Positions 1-5,616 of a stretch of DNA of 6,967 nt are shown here, piece after piece. Where the stretch lies: contig DATHOA010000334.1 of assembly GCA_035485475.1 (NCBI GenBank), positions 1 to 6,967 on the forward strand, read 5' to 3'. Position 1 is the first letter of the stretch. Each line of letters opens with the position of its first letter. The translations under genes and the position numbers were made by a program. The notes under the pieces are model-generated. The model had not been told where the DNA came from and did no database searches. It saw only the letters and a list, made by a program, of their open reading frames with translations. Origin of the DNA: DAIDKA01 sp035485475. GTDB lineage: Bacteria; Pseudomonadota; Gammaproteobacteria; Steroidobacterales; Steroidobacteraceae.

Positions 1-4
1 CTGC

Positions 5-35
5 GACTTCGCCGCAAGTCCGCGCTGGATCCAGC
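5..35 (-). other. two short dyads downstream of tRNA-Pro
   Basis: Immediately 3' of the tRNA there is a perfect 12-bp palindrome GCTGGATCCAGC (24-35). Next comes a 5-bp hairpin, GACTT/AAGTC, with a 6-nt loop (5-20). Neither is followed by a T-run on the minus strand, so they are not convincing intrinsic terminators. They could serve as 3'-end processing or Rho-related structures, or be chance. The window ends here, so the context beyond is unknown. Confidence 0.25.
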
Positions 36-43
36 CTCGTTAC

Positions 44-120
44 TGGTCGGGGCAGCAGGATTTGAACCTGCGACCCTCTGCTCCCAAAGCAGATGCGCTA
101 CCAGACTGCGCCATGCCCCG
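44..120 (-). tRNA. tRNA-Pro, anticodon UGG
   Basis: This is a complete 77-nt tRNA on the minus strand with the 3' CCA encoded in the DNA (44-46). The 7-bp acceptor stem (CGGGGCA with TGCCCCG), 4-bp D stem (GCGC/GCGC), 5-bp anticodon stem (TCTGC/GCAGA) and 5-bp T stem (GCAGG/CCTGC) all pair perfectly, and the T loop is TTCGAAT. The seven-base anticodon loop TTTGGGA places anticodon TGG at 84-86. The C1-G72 pair and A73 discriminator fit the known bacterial proline identity elements. It reads proline CCN codons in translation. It lies 93 nt downstream of cysS on the same strand and may be co-transcribed with it or use its own promoter (see 149-154). Confidence 0.97.
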
Positions 121-148
121 CCCTACCGCGACCGCGGATCCAAAAGGG

Positions 149-154
149 ACTATA
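149..154 (-). promoter_or_regulatory. candidate -10 element for tRNA-Pro
   Basis: On the minus strand the hexamer TATAGT lies about 28 nt upstream of the tRNA 5' end. This would give a start near 142 and a leader of about 20 nt, with GC-rich sequence (including a CCGCG/CGCGG dyad at 126-137) between it and the tRNA. No good -35 is found at 16-18 nt spacing; the 17-nt position reads CCCCGT. It is therefore a weak candidate, and read-through from cysS is the alternative source of the tRNA. Confidence 0.35.
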
Positions 155-213
155 CCTTCAGACCTGAGCCGACGGGGGCCGGGATGATACGGAGGCCCTC
201 GCAAACCGTCAAT

Positions 214-1659
214 TCACGCCCGGCGCCACTCGGTACGACCGTCCGGGCGATCCTCCAGGATGACCCCCTGGGCTGCCAGGGTGTCGCGGATACGGTCCGC
301 TTCCTTGAAGTCCCTGTTCTTGCGCGCCGCAAGGCGCCTGGCGACCCACTCGTCGATGGCGGCTTCGTCCAGGCCGGCGTCGGCCGGCGTCGGCTCTACA
401 GCCTCCGTAGGCCCTGCAGCCTCCCCTTCCACCGCTGGCGTACGCAGGCGCGCCCACTGCTCGGGTGGCAACTGGGCGATCCCGAGCACCCCGGCCAGCA
501 CCCGCAGCTCGGCGGCGATCTGACTGGACAGATCCGCCTTACCTTCGCGCTTGGCCACATTCAGGTCGCGCGTCATGTTCTGCAGCACGGCCACCGCCTC
601 GGGCGTGTTGAAGTCATCGTCCATTGCGGCGCGGAAGGCCGCGGTGTACCGGGTCACGGGGGCCGGGGCGGCCGATTCGACCTCACGCAGGGCGCTGTAG
701 ATACGCTCCAGCGCCGCGGTCGCCTGGGTCAGCTGTTCGAGGCTGTAGTTGACCGGGCCACGGTAATGACTGGAAACCACAAAGTAGCGGATCACTTCCG
801 GATGCCGCACCCGCTTCAGTGCCGCGACGATGGTGTCGAAATTCCCCAAGGACTTCGACATCTTGGTGTCGTCGATATTCAGGAAGCCATTGTGCATCCA
901 GACCTGCGCGAAGCTGTCGCCGCTGGCGGCGCACGATTGGGCGATTTCGTTTTCGTGGTGCGGGAATTTCAGGTCCATCCCCCCGCCATGAATATCGAAG
1001 CGGGTGCCGAGCAGCGCCTCGGACATCACCGAACATTCGATATGCCAGCCCGGCCGGCCGGCGCCCCAGGGGGAGGGCCAGGCGGGCTCACCGGGCTTGG
1101 CCATTTTCCACAGCACGAAGTCCAGCGGATCGCGCTTGGTCGTATCCACCGCCACCCGTTCGCCGGCACTGAGTTCATCGACCAGTTCGCCTGAAAGCGC
1201 GCCGTAGGCGGCGAACTTGCGCACCGAGAACATGACGTCCCCGCTGCTTGAAACATAGGCATAGCCGCGCTCGATGAGCCGCGAGGTCAGCTCGACCATG
1301 CCCGGCACATGGGATGTCGCCCGCGGCTCGTGATCCGGTCGCAGGATGCCCAAGGCGTCGTAGTCGCGCTGCATGAACGCGATATAGCGCTCCGTGAAGG
1401 TCTCGATGTTCTCCTGGCGCTCCGCCGCCCGCTTGATGATCTTGTCATCGATGTCCGTGATGTTGCGGACAAAGGTCACGGCGAAACCGCTGAACAGCAG
1501 ATAGCGGCGCACGACATCGAAGGCGATCTTGGAGCGCGCATGACCCATGTGGGCCAGGTCATAGACCGTATCGCCACACAGGTACATGCCGATCCGGCCC
1601 GGTTGCAGCGGCTGAAGGTCTTCCTTGGTCCGCGTCAGCGAATTGAAAATGCGAATCAT
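214..1659 (-). CDS. cysS: cysteinyl-tRNA synthetase
   Basis: This cytoplasmic class I aminoacyl-tRNA synthetase joins cysteine to tRNA-Cys using ATP. The 481-residue product is close to the roughly 460 residues usual for bacterial CysRS and aligns along its length with E. coli CysS as I recall it. Visible motifs are the HIGH-type HMGH (37-40), NITDIDDKI (66-74), the WPSPWGAGRPGWHIECS block (194-210) and KMSKS (266-270). The zinc ligands C28, C209, H234 and E238 are all present at the E. coli numbering. The C-terminal helical part (about 435-481) is preceded by an Ala/Glu/Pro/Thr-rich linker (about 410-434) that looks longer than usual. The ATG at 1659 gives the standard N-terminus MIRIFNSLTR. 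It follows gltX by 9 nt, with no clear Shine-Dalgarno site, so translation may be coupled to gltX. The family assignment is firm. Confidence 0.98.
   Translation of the reverse strand: MIRIFNSLTRTKEDLQPLQPGRIGMYLCGDTVYDLAHMGHARSKIAFDVVRRYLLFSGFAVTFVRNITDIDDKIIKRAAERQENIETFTERYIAFMQRDYDALGILRPDHEPRATSHVPGMVELTSRLIERGYAYVSSSGDVMFSVRKFAAYGALSGELVDELSAGERVAVDTTKRDPLDFVLWKMAKPGEPAWPSPWGAGRPGWHIECSVMSEALLGTRFDIHGGGMDLKFPHHENEIAQSCAASGDSFAQVWMHNGFLNIDDTKMSKSLGNFDTIVAALKRVRHPEVIRYFVVSSHYRGPVNYSLEQLTQATAALERIYSALREVESAAPAPVTRYTAAFRAAMDDDFNTPEAVAVLQNMTRDLNVAKREGKADLSSQIAAELRVLAGVLGIAQLPPEQWARLRTPAVEGEAAGPTEAVEPTPADAGLDEAAIDEWVARRLAARKNRDFKEADRIRDTLAAQGVILEDRPDGRTEWRRA
372..394. repeat. 10-bp tandem repeat within cysS linker
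   Basis: The decamer GCCGGCGTCG occurs twice head to tail (373-382, 383-392), with partial flanking copies giving about 2.3 units. It lies in the part of cysS encoding the Pro/Ala-rich linker before the C-terminal helices. The period is not a multiple of three, so gain or loss of one unit would shift the reading frame. The present copy number leaves cysS intact. Confidence 0.7.
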
Positions 1660-1668
1660 GCCGATAGG

Positions 1669-3111
1669 TTACGCGAAACGCGCCAGCCGAGCCTGCGCTG
1701 ACCCTTCAGGCATGGCACGCAGCAGCGGCGCCAGCTCCGGTCCATGGGTCAGTCCGGTCAGGGCGACTCGCAGCGGCTGGAACAGTGCCTTGCCTTTGCG
1801 CCCGGTCGCCGTACCGGTCGCGGCGGCGATCGCCCGAAAGTCGCCCGGACCTGCCCGGGCCGCCTGCGCGGCAACAGCAAAAAAATCATGGCCTGCCTCA
1901 TCGATCACGGCCTGCTCGAGCGCACCGATCACGGGGAGGTCACCGAACACGATCTGGCGCCACTGGATGACATCCTCGGGCAGCACGATATTGGGTCGTA
2001 CGGCTTCAATGAAGGCCGTCCGTGTCGTGGCCGGCAGGCCCGCCGGCAGTTGCGAGCCGAGCCATTCCCCGACCTCCTCAACAGTCATCTGTTTGACGGA
2101 TTCCTTCTGCCAGGCCCGCAGCTGCGTGGCGTCAAAATGCGCCGGCGCCCGACCCAGGTGCGCGGGTTCGAAGGCGCGGGCCATCGCGGGCAGATCCAGC
2201 AGTGCGTTGTCGGGGCTGGAGTGGCCCAGGCGGAACAGCAGATTGCACAGCGCGCCGGCGGTGAAGCCTTGCTCGCGGTACTCGCGCACCGTCGTTGCGC
2301 CATGGCGCTTGGACAAGGGGGTGCCATCGGCGCCGACCAGCAGCGACACATGGCCGAACGCCGGCACCGGCAGTTGCAGGGCCTGCAGTATCAATATCTG
2401 CCGCGGCGAGTTGGTAAGATGGTCGTCCCCGCGCAGCACATGGGTGACGCCCATTGCCGCATCATCCACGGCATTGCTGAAGAAGAACGCGGCAGATCCG
2501 TCGGCCCGGCGCACGATGAAATCACCAATGTCCTCGCTCAGGAAGCTCTGCGCTCCATGCACGAAATCGATGAACTCAACGCGCTCTCCCAGCGGCACAC
2601 GGAAGCGCAGCGTCGCGGTGAGGCCCGAGGCGCGCCTGGCGGCCCGCTGCGCAAGGCTCAGATCCCGGCAGGTGCCGGCATAGCGCGGTGGCTTGCCGGC
2701 CGAGATCTGGGATTTTCGCGACACTTCCAGCTCAAGGGCCGTGCAGTAGCATTCATAGACCCGGTCAGCGCGTTCGAGCGTAGCAAAGTGCTCAGCGTAG
2801 CTCGCCACTCGCTGCGACTGGCGATACGGCCCCCGGCCATCCTCGCGGCCGGGACCTGCGTCCCAGGTCAGACCCAGCCAGGTGAGATCCTCCTGCTGAT
2901 TGCGACAGAACTCCTCGCTGCTGCGGGTCGCATCCGTGTCCTCGATACGCAGGATGAAGCGGCCCCCAACTCTGCGGGCGAGCAGGAAGCTGAACAACGC
3001 CGTCCGGGCATTCCCCAGATGCAGATTGCCGCTGGGGCTGGGCGCGAAGCGCGTTACGGTGGCCGCCTGGGCCGCCAGGGCAATCGCCGCCCGTTCGGAA
3101 GTCTCAGTCAT
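1669..3111 (-). CDS. gltX: glutamyl-tRNA synthetase, possibly the second (GluRS2-like) type
   Basis: This cytoplasmic class I synthetase charges tRNA with glutamate; it is 480 residues, a normal GluRS length. The nucleotide-binding motif is SPSGNLHLGNARTAL (25-39, HIGH box HLGN 31-34), followed by RIEDTD (55-60), RGDDHLTNSPRQ (227-238) and a KMSKS variant PLSKRHGA (265-272). The zinc-finger pattern CxC-x24-C is present (C121, C123, C148), but the fourth position, normally His or Tyr, is D150. The signatures LHLGNARTALF and GADGxPLSKRHG resemble, from memory, the second GluRS of some proteobacteria that can act on tRNA-Gln; that specificity is inference, since canonical GluRS shares the fold. 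The ATG at 3111 leaves about 17 Ala-rich residues before the usual start of the fold (VTRFAPSP). No better start lies downstream, as V19 is GTA. It is the first gene of a gltX-cysS transcription unit. Confidence 0.96.
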   Translation of the reverse strand: MTETSERAAIALAAQAATVTRFAPSPSGNLHLGNARTALFSFLLARRVGGRFILRIEDTDATRSSEEFCRNQQEDLTWLGLTWDAGPGREDGRGPYRQSQRVASYAEHFATLERADRVYECYCTALELEVSRKSQISAGKPPRYAGTCRDLSLAQRAARRASGLTATLRFRVPLGERVEFIDFVHGAQSFLSEDIGDFIVRRADGSAAFFFSNAVDDAAMGVTHVLRGDDHLTNSPRQILILQALQLPVPAFGHVSLLVGADGTPLSKRHGATTVREYREQGFTAGALCNLLFRLGHSSPDNALLDLPAMARAFEPAHLGRAPAHFDATQLRAWQKESVKQMTVEEVGEWLGSQLPAGLPATTRTAFIEAVRPNIVLPEDVIQWRQIVFGDLPVIGALEQAVIDEAGHDFFAVAAQAARAGPGDFRAIAAATGTATGRKGKALFQPLRVALTGLTHGPELAPLLRAMPEGSAQARLARFA

Positions 3112-3118
3112 AGGGCAG

Positions 3119-3124
3119 ATTTTA
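3119..3124 (-). promoter_or_regulatory. candidate -10 element for gltX-cysS
   Basis: The minus-strand hexamer TAAAAT ends 7 nt before the gltX ATG (3111). If used, transcription would begin at or within a base or two of the start codon. There is no Shine-Dalgarno-like purine run in the 15 nt upstream of the ATG, which fits a leaderless message but does not prove it. No good -35 sits 16-18 nt upstream. A TTGACC hexamer occurs farther upstream but at unsuitable spacing. Confidence 0.35.
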
Positions 3125-3134
3125 CGTTGAATTC

Positions 3135-3156
3135 GACCGTGTCTTGAAACACCGTC
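3135..3156. promoter_or_regulatory. imperfect 22-nt inverted repeat in divergent promoter region
   Basis: The outer arms GACcGTGT (3135-3142) and ACACcGTC (3149-3156) are mirror-complementary apart from one position and are separated by CTTGAA. It lies between the candidate -10 elements of gltX and the cyclophilin gene, so it could be an operator for a dimeric regulator acting in both directions. It may also be coincidence; I do not recognise the half-site as that of a known regulator. Confidence 0.3.
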
Positions 3157-3174
3157 AGGTCAAGGCGGTCCAAT

Positions 3175-3183
3175 TGCTAGAAT
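3175..3183 (+). promoter_or_regulatory. candidate extended -10 promoter for cyclophilin-lpxH
   Basis: The sequence TGC-TAGAAT matches an extended -10 element (TGn followed by a five-of-six match to TATAAT). It lies about 40 nt upstream of the cyclophilin start codon, giving a predicted start near 3190 and a leader of about 33 nt. The -35 position at 17-nt spacing (TCAGGT) is poor, which extended -10 promoters can tolerate. Confidence 0.45.
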
Positions 3184-3222
3184 CCACCCTCCCAAGTACC
3201 GGCTAGACGAAGTGAAAGATAC

Positions 3223-3915
3223 ATGATGATCGACAGACGCCTCGTTTCGTTCCTCGCCGTGGCGCTTTTGGCTGTCACGCTGGGCAGCACTTTGGGCACC
3301 CCGGCCTTCGCCGCCGATGCGCCGGCCCACCCCTCCACGCCCAACCCCCAGGTGCGCGTCACCACCAGCGTCGGCGCTTTCGTCATCGAGCTGTATCCGG
3401 ACCGTGCGCCCGTCACCGTGGCTAACTTTCTGATTTACGTGAAAGAGGGCCAGTACACCCAGACCCTGATCCACCGGGTGGTGCCGGGTTTCCTCGCCCA
3501 GGGCGGCGGCTACTCGGCGGTCGATGAATCGCTCAAGCCGGCCCATGGGTCGATTCCCAACGAGTCCGGCAATGGTCTGCAGAACAAGCGGGGCTTCGTG
3601 GGACTGGCGCGCACCGAGCTGCCTCACAGCGGTAATTGCCAGTTTTACATCAACCTCGCCGACAATCCGGACCTTGATCCGCTGCCCGTGCGCTGGGGTT
3701 ACGCCGTGTTCGGCAAGGTCATCGACGGACTCGACGTACTCGACCGCATCAGCGATATGCCCACCGGAGCCGAAGGCAAGTTCAAGGTCGACGCCCCGCT
3801 GACTCACGTGGTCATCGAGAAGGTCGAGGTGGTCGGGCCAGGAGGCATCAAGCAGGATGGGCCCAAGGCGCTGGCGCCGGCCCCGAATGGATCCGAGGTC
3901 CTGTCGCCGAACTGA
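3223..3915 (+). CDS. exported cyclophilin-type peptidyl-prolyl cis-trans isomerase
   Basis: This protein catalyses cis-trans isomerisation of proline peptide bonds and is probably a periplasmic folding factor, like E. coli PpiA. Residues 1-30 form a Sec signal peptide: basic MIDRR, a hydrophobic core, and cleavage after AFA. The cyclophilin domain runs from about 44 to 205. It carries the active-site segment IHRVVPGF (83-90, catalytic R85), QGGG (93-96), QFYINL (140-145) and GYAVFGKVIDGLDVLD (159-174). The remaining 25 residues are a Pro/Gly/Ala-rich tail without a recognisable domain. At 230 residues it is somewhat longer than PpiA (about 190). Two ATGs lie in tandem (3223 and 3226) and the upstream ribosome-binding site is weak, so either may be used. 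It is divergent from gltX and sits 6 nt before lpxH, probably forming one operon. Its exact ppiA/ppiB orthology is uncertain; the signal peptide argues for the exported type. Confidence 0.93.
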   Translation: MMIDRRLVSFLAVALLAVTLGSTLGTPAFAADAPAHPSTPNPQVRVTTSVGAFVIELYPDRAPVTVANFLIYVKEGQYTQTLIHRVVPGFLAQGGGYSAVDESLKPAHGSIPNESGNGLQNKRGFVGLARTELPHSGNCQFYINLADNPDLDPLPVRWGYAVFGKVIDGLDVLDRISDMPTGAEGKFKVDAPLTHVVIEKVEVVGPGGIKQDGPKALAPAPNGSEVLSPN

Positions 3916-3918
3916 AGG
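3914..3918 (+). promoter_or_regulatory. ribosome binding site overlapping the cyclophilin stop (lpxH)
   Basis: The GA of the upstream TGA stop codon begins GAAGG, the only Shine-Dalgarno-like sequence before lpxH. It lies just 3 nt from the ATG at 3922, which is shorter than usual. A terminating ribosome would cover this site, so translational coupling is plausible. Confidence 0.45.
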
Positions 3919-3921
3919 CCC

Positions 3922-4635
3922 ATGGCTGAACTGTTCGTCTCCGACCTGCATCTGGACGCACAGTCCGCGGCGGCCAATGCACGTTTCCTGGCCTTTCTCA
4001 CCCAGGAAGCAGTTCAGGCCCGGGTGCTGTACATCCTCGGCGACCTGTTCGAAGCCTGGATCGGCGATGATGATCCGGACCCCGTCAAAGGTCAGATCTG
4101 CGATGGCTTACGGCAGCTGACGGATCGCGGGGTACCCTGCTTCGTACTGCACGGCAACCGGGACTTCCTGTTGGGCGACCAGTTTGCCGCCCGCACCGGC
4201 TGTCGGCTGCTGCCGGATCCGGTGATCGCGACCTTCGATGCGGAGCGCGTGCTCCTCACCCACGGCGATGCCCTGTGTGTCGATGATCACCCCTATCAGG
4301 AACTGCGCACGACCGTGCGGGCGCGCGTGTGGCAGCAACGTTTCCTGAAGCTCACCCTGCCCAGCCGTGAACTGCTGGCCGGCCAGGCCCGGCGCGGCAG
4401 CCAGGCCCATACCTCCCGCACCATCCCGTACGTCATGGATGTCAACGAGGCGGCCGTCACGGCCGTGTGGCGTACCGGCGTCAACCGCATCATCCACGGG
4501 CACACGCATCGTCCCGGGATCCATGCGGGGGTATGCGACGGTCGCCCCGTCGAGCGCATCGTGCTCGGGGCATGGTACGAACAGGGCAGTTATCTGCGGC
4601 GCGAATCCGGACGCTACGAGCTGCGCTCGCTTTAG
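3922..4635 (+). CDS. lpxH: UDP-2,3-diacylglucosamine pyrophosphatase (hydrolase)
   Basis: LpxH hydrolyses UDP-2,3-diacylglucosamine to lipid X and UMP, the fourth step of lipid A synthesis, at the cytoplasmic face of the inner membrane. The 237-residue product matches E. coli LpxH (240 aa) closely. Shared blocks include LFVSDLHLD, YILGDLFEAWIGDDD (37-51), HGNRDFLLG (77-85), THGDALC (113-119), YVMDVN (170-175), IHGHTHRP (191-198) and VLGAWYEQGS. The calcineurin-like metal ligands D8, H10, D41, N79, H114, H194 and H196 are all visible, with the last two shifted by one relative to E. coli. The insertion region that forms the lipid-binding cap (about 120-165) is present. The ATG at 3922 gives the usual N-terminus MAELF. 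It follows the cyclophilin gene by 6 nt, and its stop lies one base from the stop of the convergent Spy-like gene. The function is secure. Confidence 0.98.
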   Translation: MAELFVSDLHLDAQSAAANARFLAFLTQEAVQARVLYILGDLFEAWIGDDDPDPVKGQICDGLRQLTDRGVPCFVLHGNRDFLLGDQFAARTGCRLLPDPVIATFDAERVLLTHGDALCVDDHPYQELRTTVRARVWQQRFLKLTLPSRELLAGQARRGSQAHTSRTIPYVMDVNEAAVTAVWRTGVNRIIHGHTHRPGIHAGVCDGRPVERIVLGAWYEQGSYLRRESGRYELRSL

Positions 4636-4636
4636 T

Positions 4637-5044
4637 TCAGTGTGCGCCGGGAGCCGAGGAGCCCGCGGGCGCCCGGTGATGGCGCGCATAGGCTTCGGCT
4701 TCCACGATGCCCTGGTACTTCTTGAACTGCTCATCGTTCAGGACCGGCTTCAGTTTCGCCATCGCGGCGTCTTCAATCTTCTGATGGTTCTGGTGCGCGG
4801 TCTGGACATCGATGTTCTGTTCGCGCTCCTGCTTCATGGAGGCGCCCAGGTTGGTGCGCTCCTCGTCGAGGATTTGCTCGAACTTGGGCCGCTGCGCATC
4901 GGTCAGCGATAGGTCCTTGGCAAGCTGCGCCATGCGGGCCTGCGGATCGGGTGCCGCGCCCGCGGGCGGGGCCTGGGCCAGCGCGAACGTCGCGCCCAGG
5001 CACAACGTGCACAGCACACCAATGGTTGCGAATGGCTTCTTCAT
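4637..5044 (-). CDS. Spy/CpxP-like periplasmic protein with two LTxxQ motifs
   Basis: This is a small exported protein of 135 residues. A Sec signal peptide (MKKPFATIG, hydrophobic core, ALA followed by Q24) predicts a mature periplasmic protein of about 112 residues. The mature part is highly charged and helical. It has LTDAQ at 47-51 and LNDEQFKKYQ at 102-111, corresponding to the paired LTxxQ motifs of the Spy/CpxP family. That family includes periplasmic chaperones or sensors that bind unfolded proteins, and CpxP dampens the CpxA kinase. The tail after about residue 121 is a low-complexity stretch rich in His, Ala, Pro, Gly and Ser. It is the last gene of a minus-strand cluster, 6 nt after the small membrane-protein gene and two genes after a histidine kinase, which suggests a role in envelope sensing. 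The ATG at 5044 is the only sensible start. Family membership rests on the motifs and architecture only. Confidence 0.75.
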   Translation of the reverse strand: MKKPFATIGVLCTLCLGATFALAQAPPAGAAPDPQARMAQLAKDLSLTDAQRPKFEQILDEERTNLGASMKQEREQNIDVQTAHQNHQKIEDAAMAKLKPVLNDEQFKKYQGIVEAEAYARHHRAPAGSSAPGAH

Positions 5045-5046
5045 AA

Positions 5047-5052
5047 TCCTTC
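5047..5052 (-). promoter_or_regulatory. ribosome binding site overlapping upstream stop (Spy-like gene)
   Basis: On the minus strand the TGA stop of the membrane-protein gene (5053-5051) runs into GAAGGA, the ribosome binding site for the ATG at 5044, with only 2 nt between site and start. It is the same arrangement as at the cyclophilin-lpxH junction and suggests coupled translation. Confidence 0.5.
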
Positions 5053-5596
5053 AGACCCCAAAGCTGTTGTTGAATGCTCGCATTACCGGCGGCAGCGATG
5101 GTAGCCGCAGCAGCCGCTTGATGACCAGCGCCATCGGTACACTGAACGCGAAAGTGTGGGCCATCAGGCCATTCAGGACACTGTAGACGGTATAGGTGGG
5201 GGGCGCCGGTGAAAACAGCGCCAGCACGATGTTGTGCATGAACACCCAGGCGAAGATGCCATAGAACAGCGCGGCGAGCGTGGCTTCGATTGCACGGGCC
5301 CGCAGCGCCGGCCAGATCAGCGCGAACACAATTCCCCAGATCACCGCCGTCAGGAAGTGAATGCACACGCCGAGTGCAAATGCGCCGGCACCCAGAGCGC
5401 GGATGCCCGGGCCAAAGCTGAGCACGGCGGTGTTTTCGGCGATGCCGTAGGCGCTGGTCAGATGCAGCAGTCGCACCCACACGATGAGCTCGTAGATCCA
5501 ACTGGTCACCGCGCCCACCACACCACCGATCACCCCGGCGCGCAGCGTTGCCGACAGCCTCGAGCCCGCACGTGTCGCACTACCTGTCGCGATCAT
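5051..5596 (-). CDS. small integral membrane protein, unknown function
   Basis: The 181-residue hydrophobic protein has about four predicted transmembrane helices: roughly 20-42, 66-95, 104-128 and 137-160. The N-terminus and the C-terminal tail are basic (RATLR-type near residue 19; KRLLR at 160-164), which favours both ends in the cytoplasm. Single histidines fall in or beside helices 2, 3 and 4 (H80, H121, H147). The pattern of helix 2, a basic loop, helix 3 and then a Pro-rich segment (SPAPP, 129-133) is reminiscent of the YagU/DUF1440 inner-membrane proteins, but I cannot confirm homology. A good ribosome binding site, GGGGA (5603-5607), lies 6 nt before the ATG. The gene starts 20 nt after the histidine kinase stop and ends 6 nt before the Spy-like gene, so it is probably co-transcribed with both. 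It could be an accessory to the sensor; that is inference. Confidence 0.8.
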   Translation of the reverse strand: MIATGSATRAGSRLSATLRAGVIGGVVGAVTSWIYELIVWVRLLHLTSAYGIAENTAVLSFGPGIRALGAGAFALGVCIHFLTAVIWGIVFALIWPALRARAIEATLAALFYGIFAWVFMHNIVLALFSPAPPTYTVYSVLNGLMAHTFAFSVPMALVIKRLLRLPSLPPVMRAFNNSFGV

Positions 5597-5602
5597 TGTT
5601 GT

Positions 5603-5607
5603 TCCCC
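5603..5607 (-). promoter_or_regulatory. ribosome binding site for the membrane-protein gene
   Basis: Minus-strand GGGGA lies 6 nt before the ATG at 5596, inside the 20-nt gap after the kinase stop. It supports this start over downstream alternatives and is the best-formed ribosome binding site in the window. Confidence 0.55.
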
Positions 5608-5616
5608 GTGAATTCG

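Noticed and set aside
1..120. tRNA 3' end as an integration (att) site for a mobile element
   Set aside because: Only 43 nt lie beyond the tRNA, with no repeated tRNA 3' fragment in the window and no integrase gene, so there is nothing to support it.
184..1194. Plus-strand open frame of 336 codons opposite cysS
   Set aside because: It is antisense to a secure cysS and its product is Arg/His/Gly-rich with no recognisable fold, as expected from a frame held open by high-GC codon bias.
1744..3147. Plus-strand open frame of 467 codons opposite gltX
   Set aside because: It covers nearly all of gltX in antisense, and its composition (Arg, Gly, Gln, His) is that of a shadow of a GC-rich gene. The gltX motifs settle which strand is coding.
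3144..3183. TTGAAA (3144-3149) as the -35 of the cyclophilin promoter
   Set aside because: The distance to TAGAAT is 28 nt, far outside the 16-18 nt allowed. The extended -10 alone is the better model.
3160..3951. Minus-strand open frame of 263 codons opposite the cyclophilin gene
   Set aside because: It is a shadow of the cyclophilin coding sequence. No family resemblance is visible, and it would run through the cyclophilin promoter.
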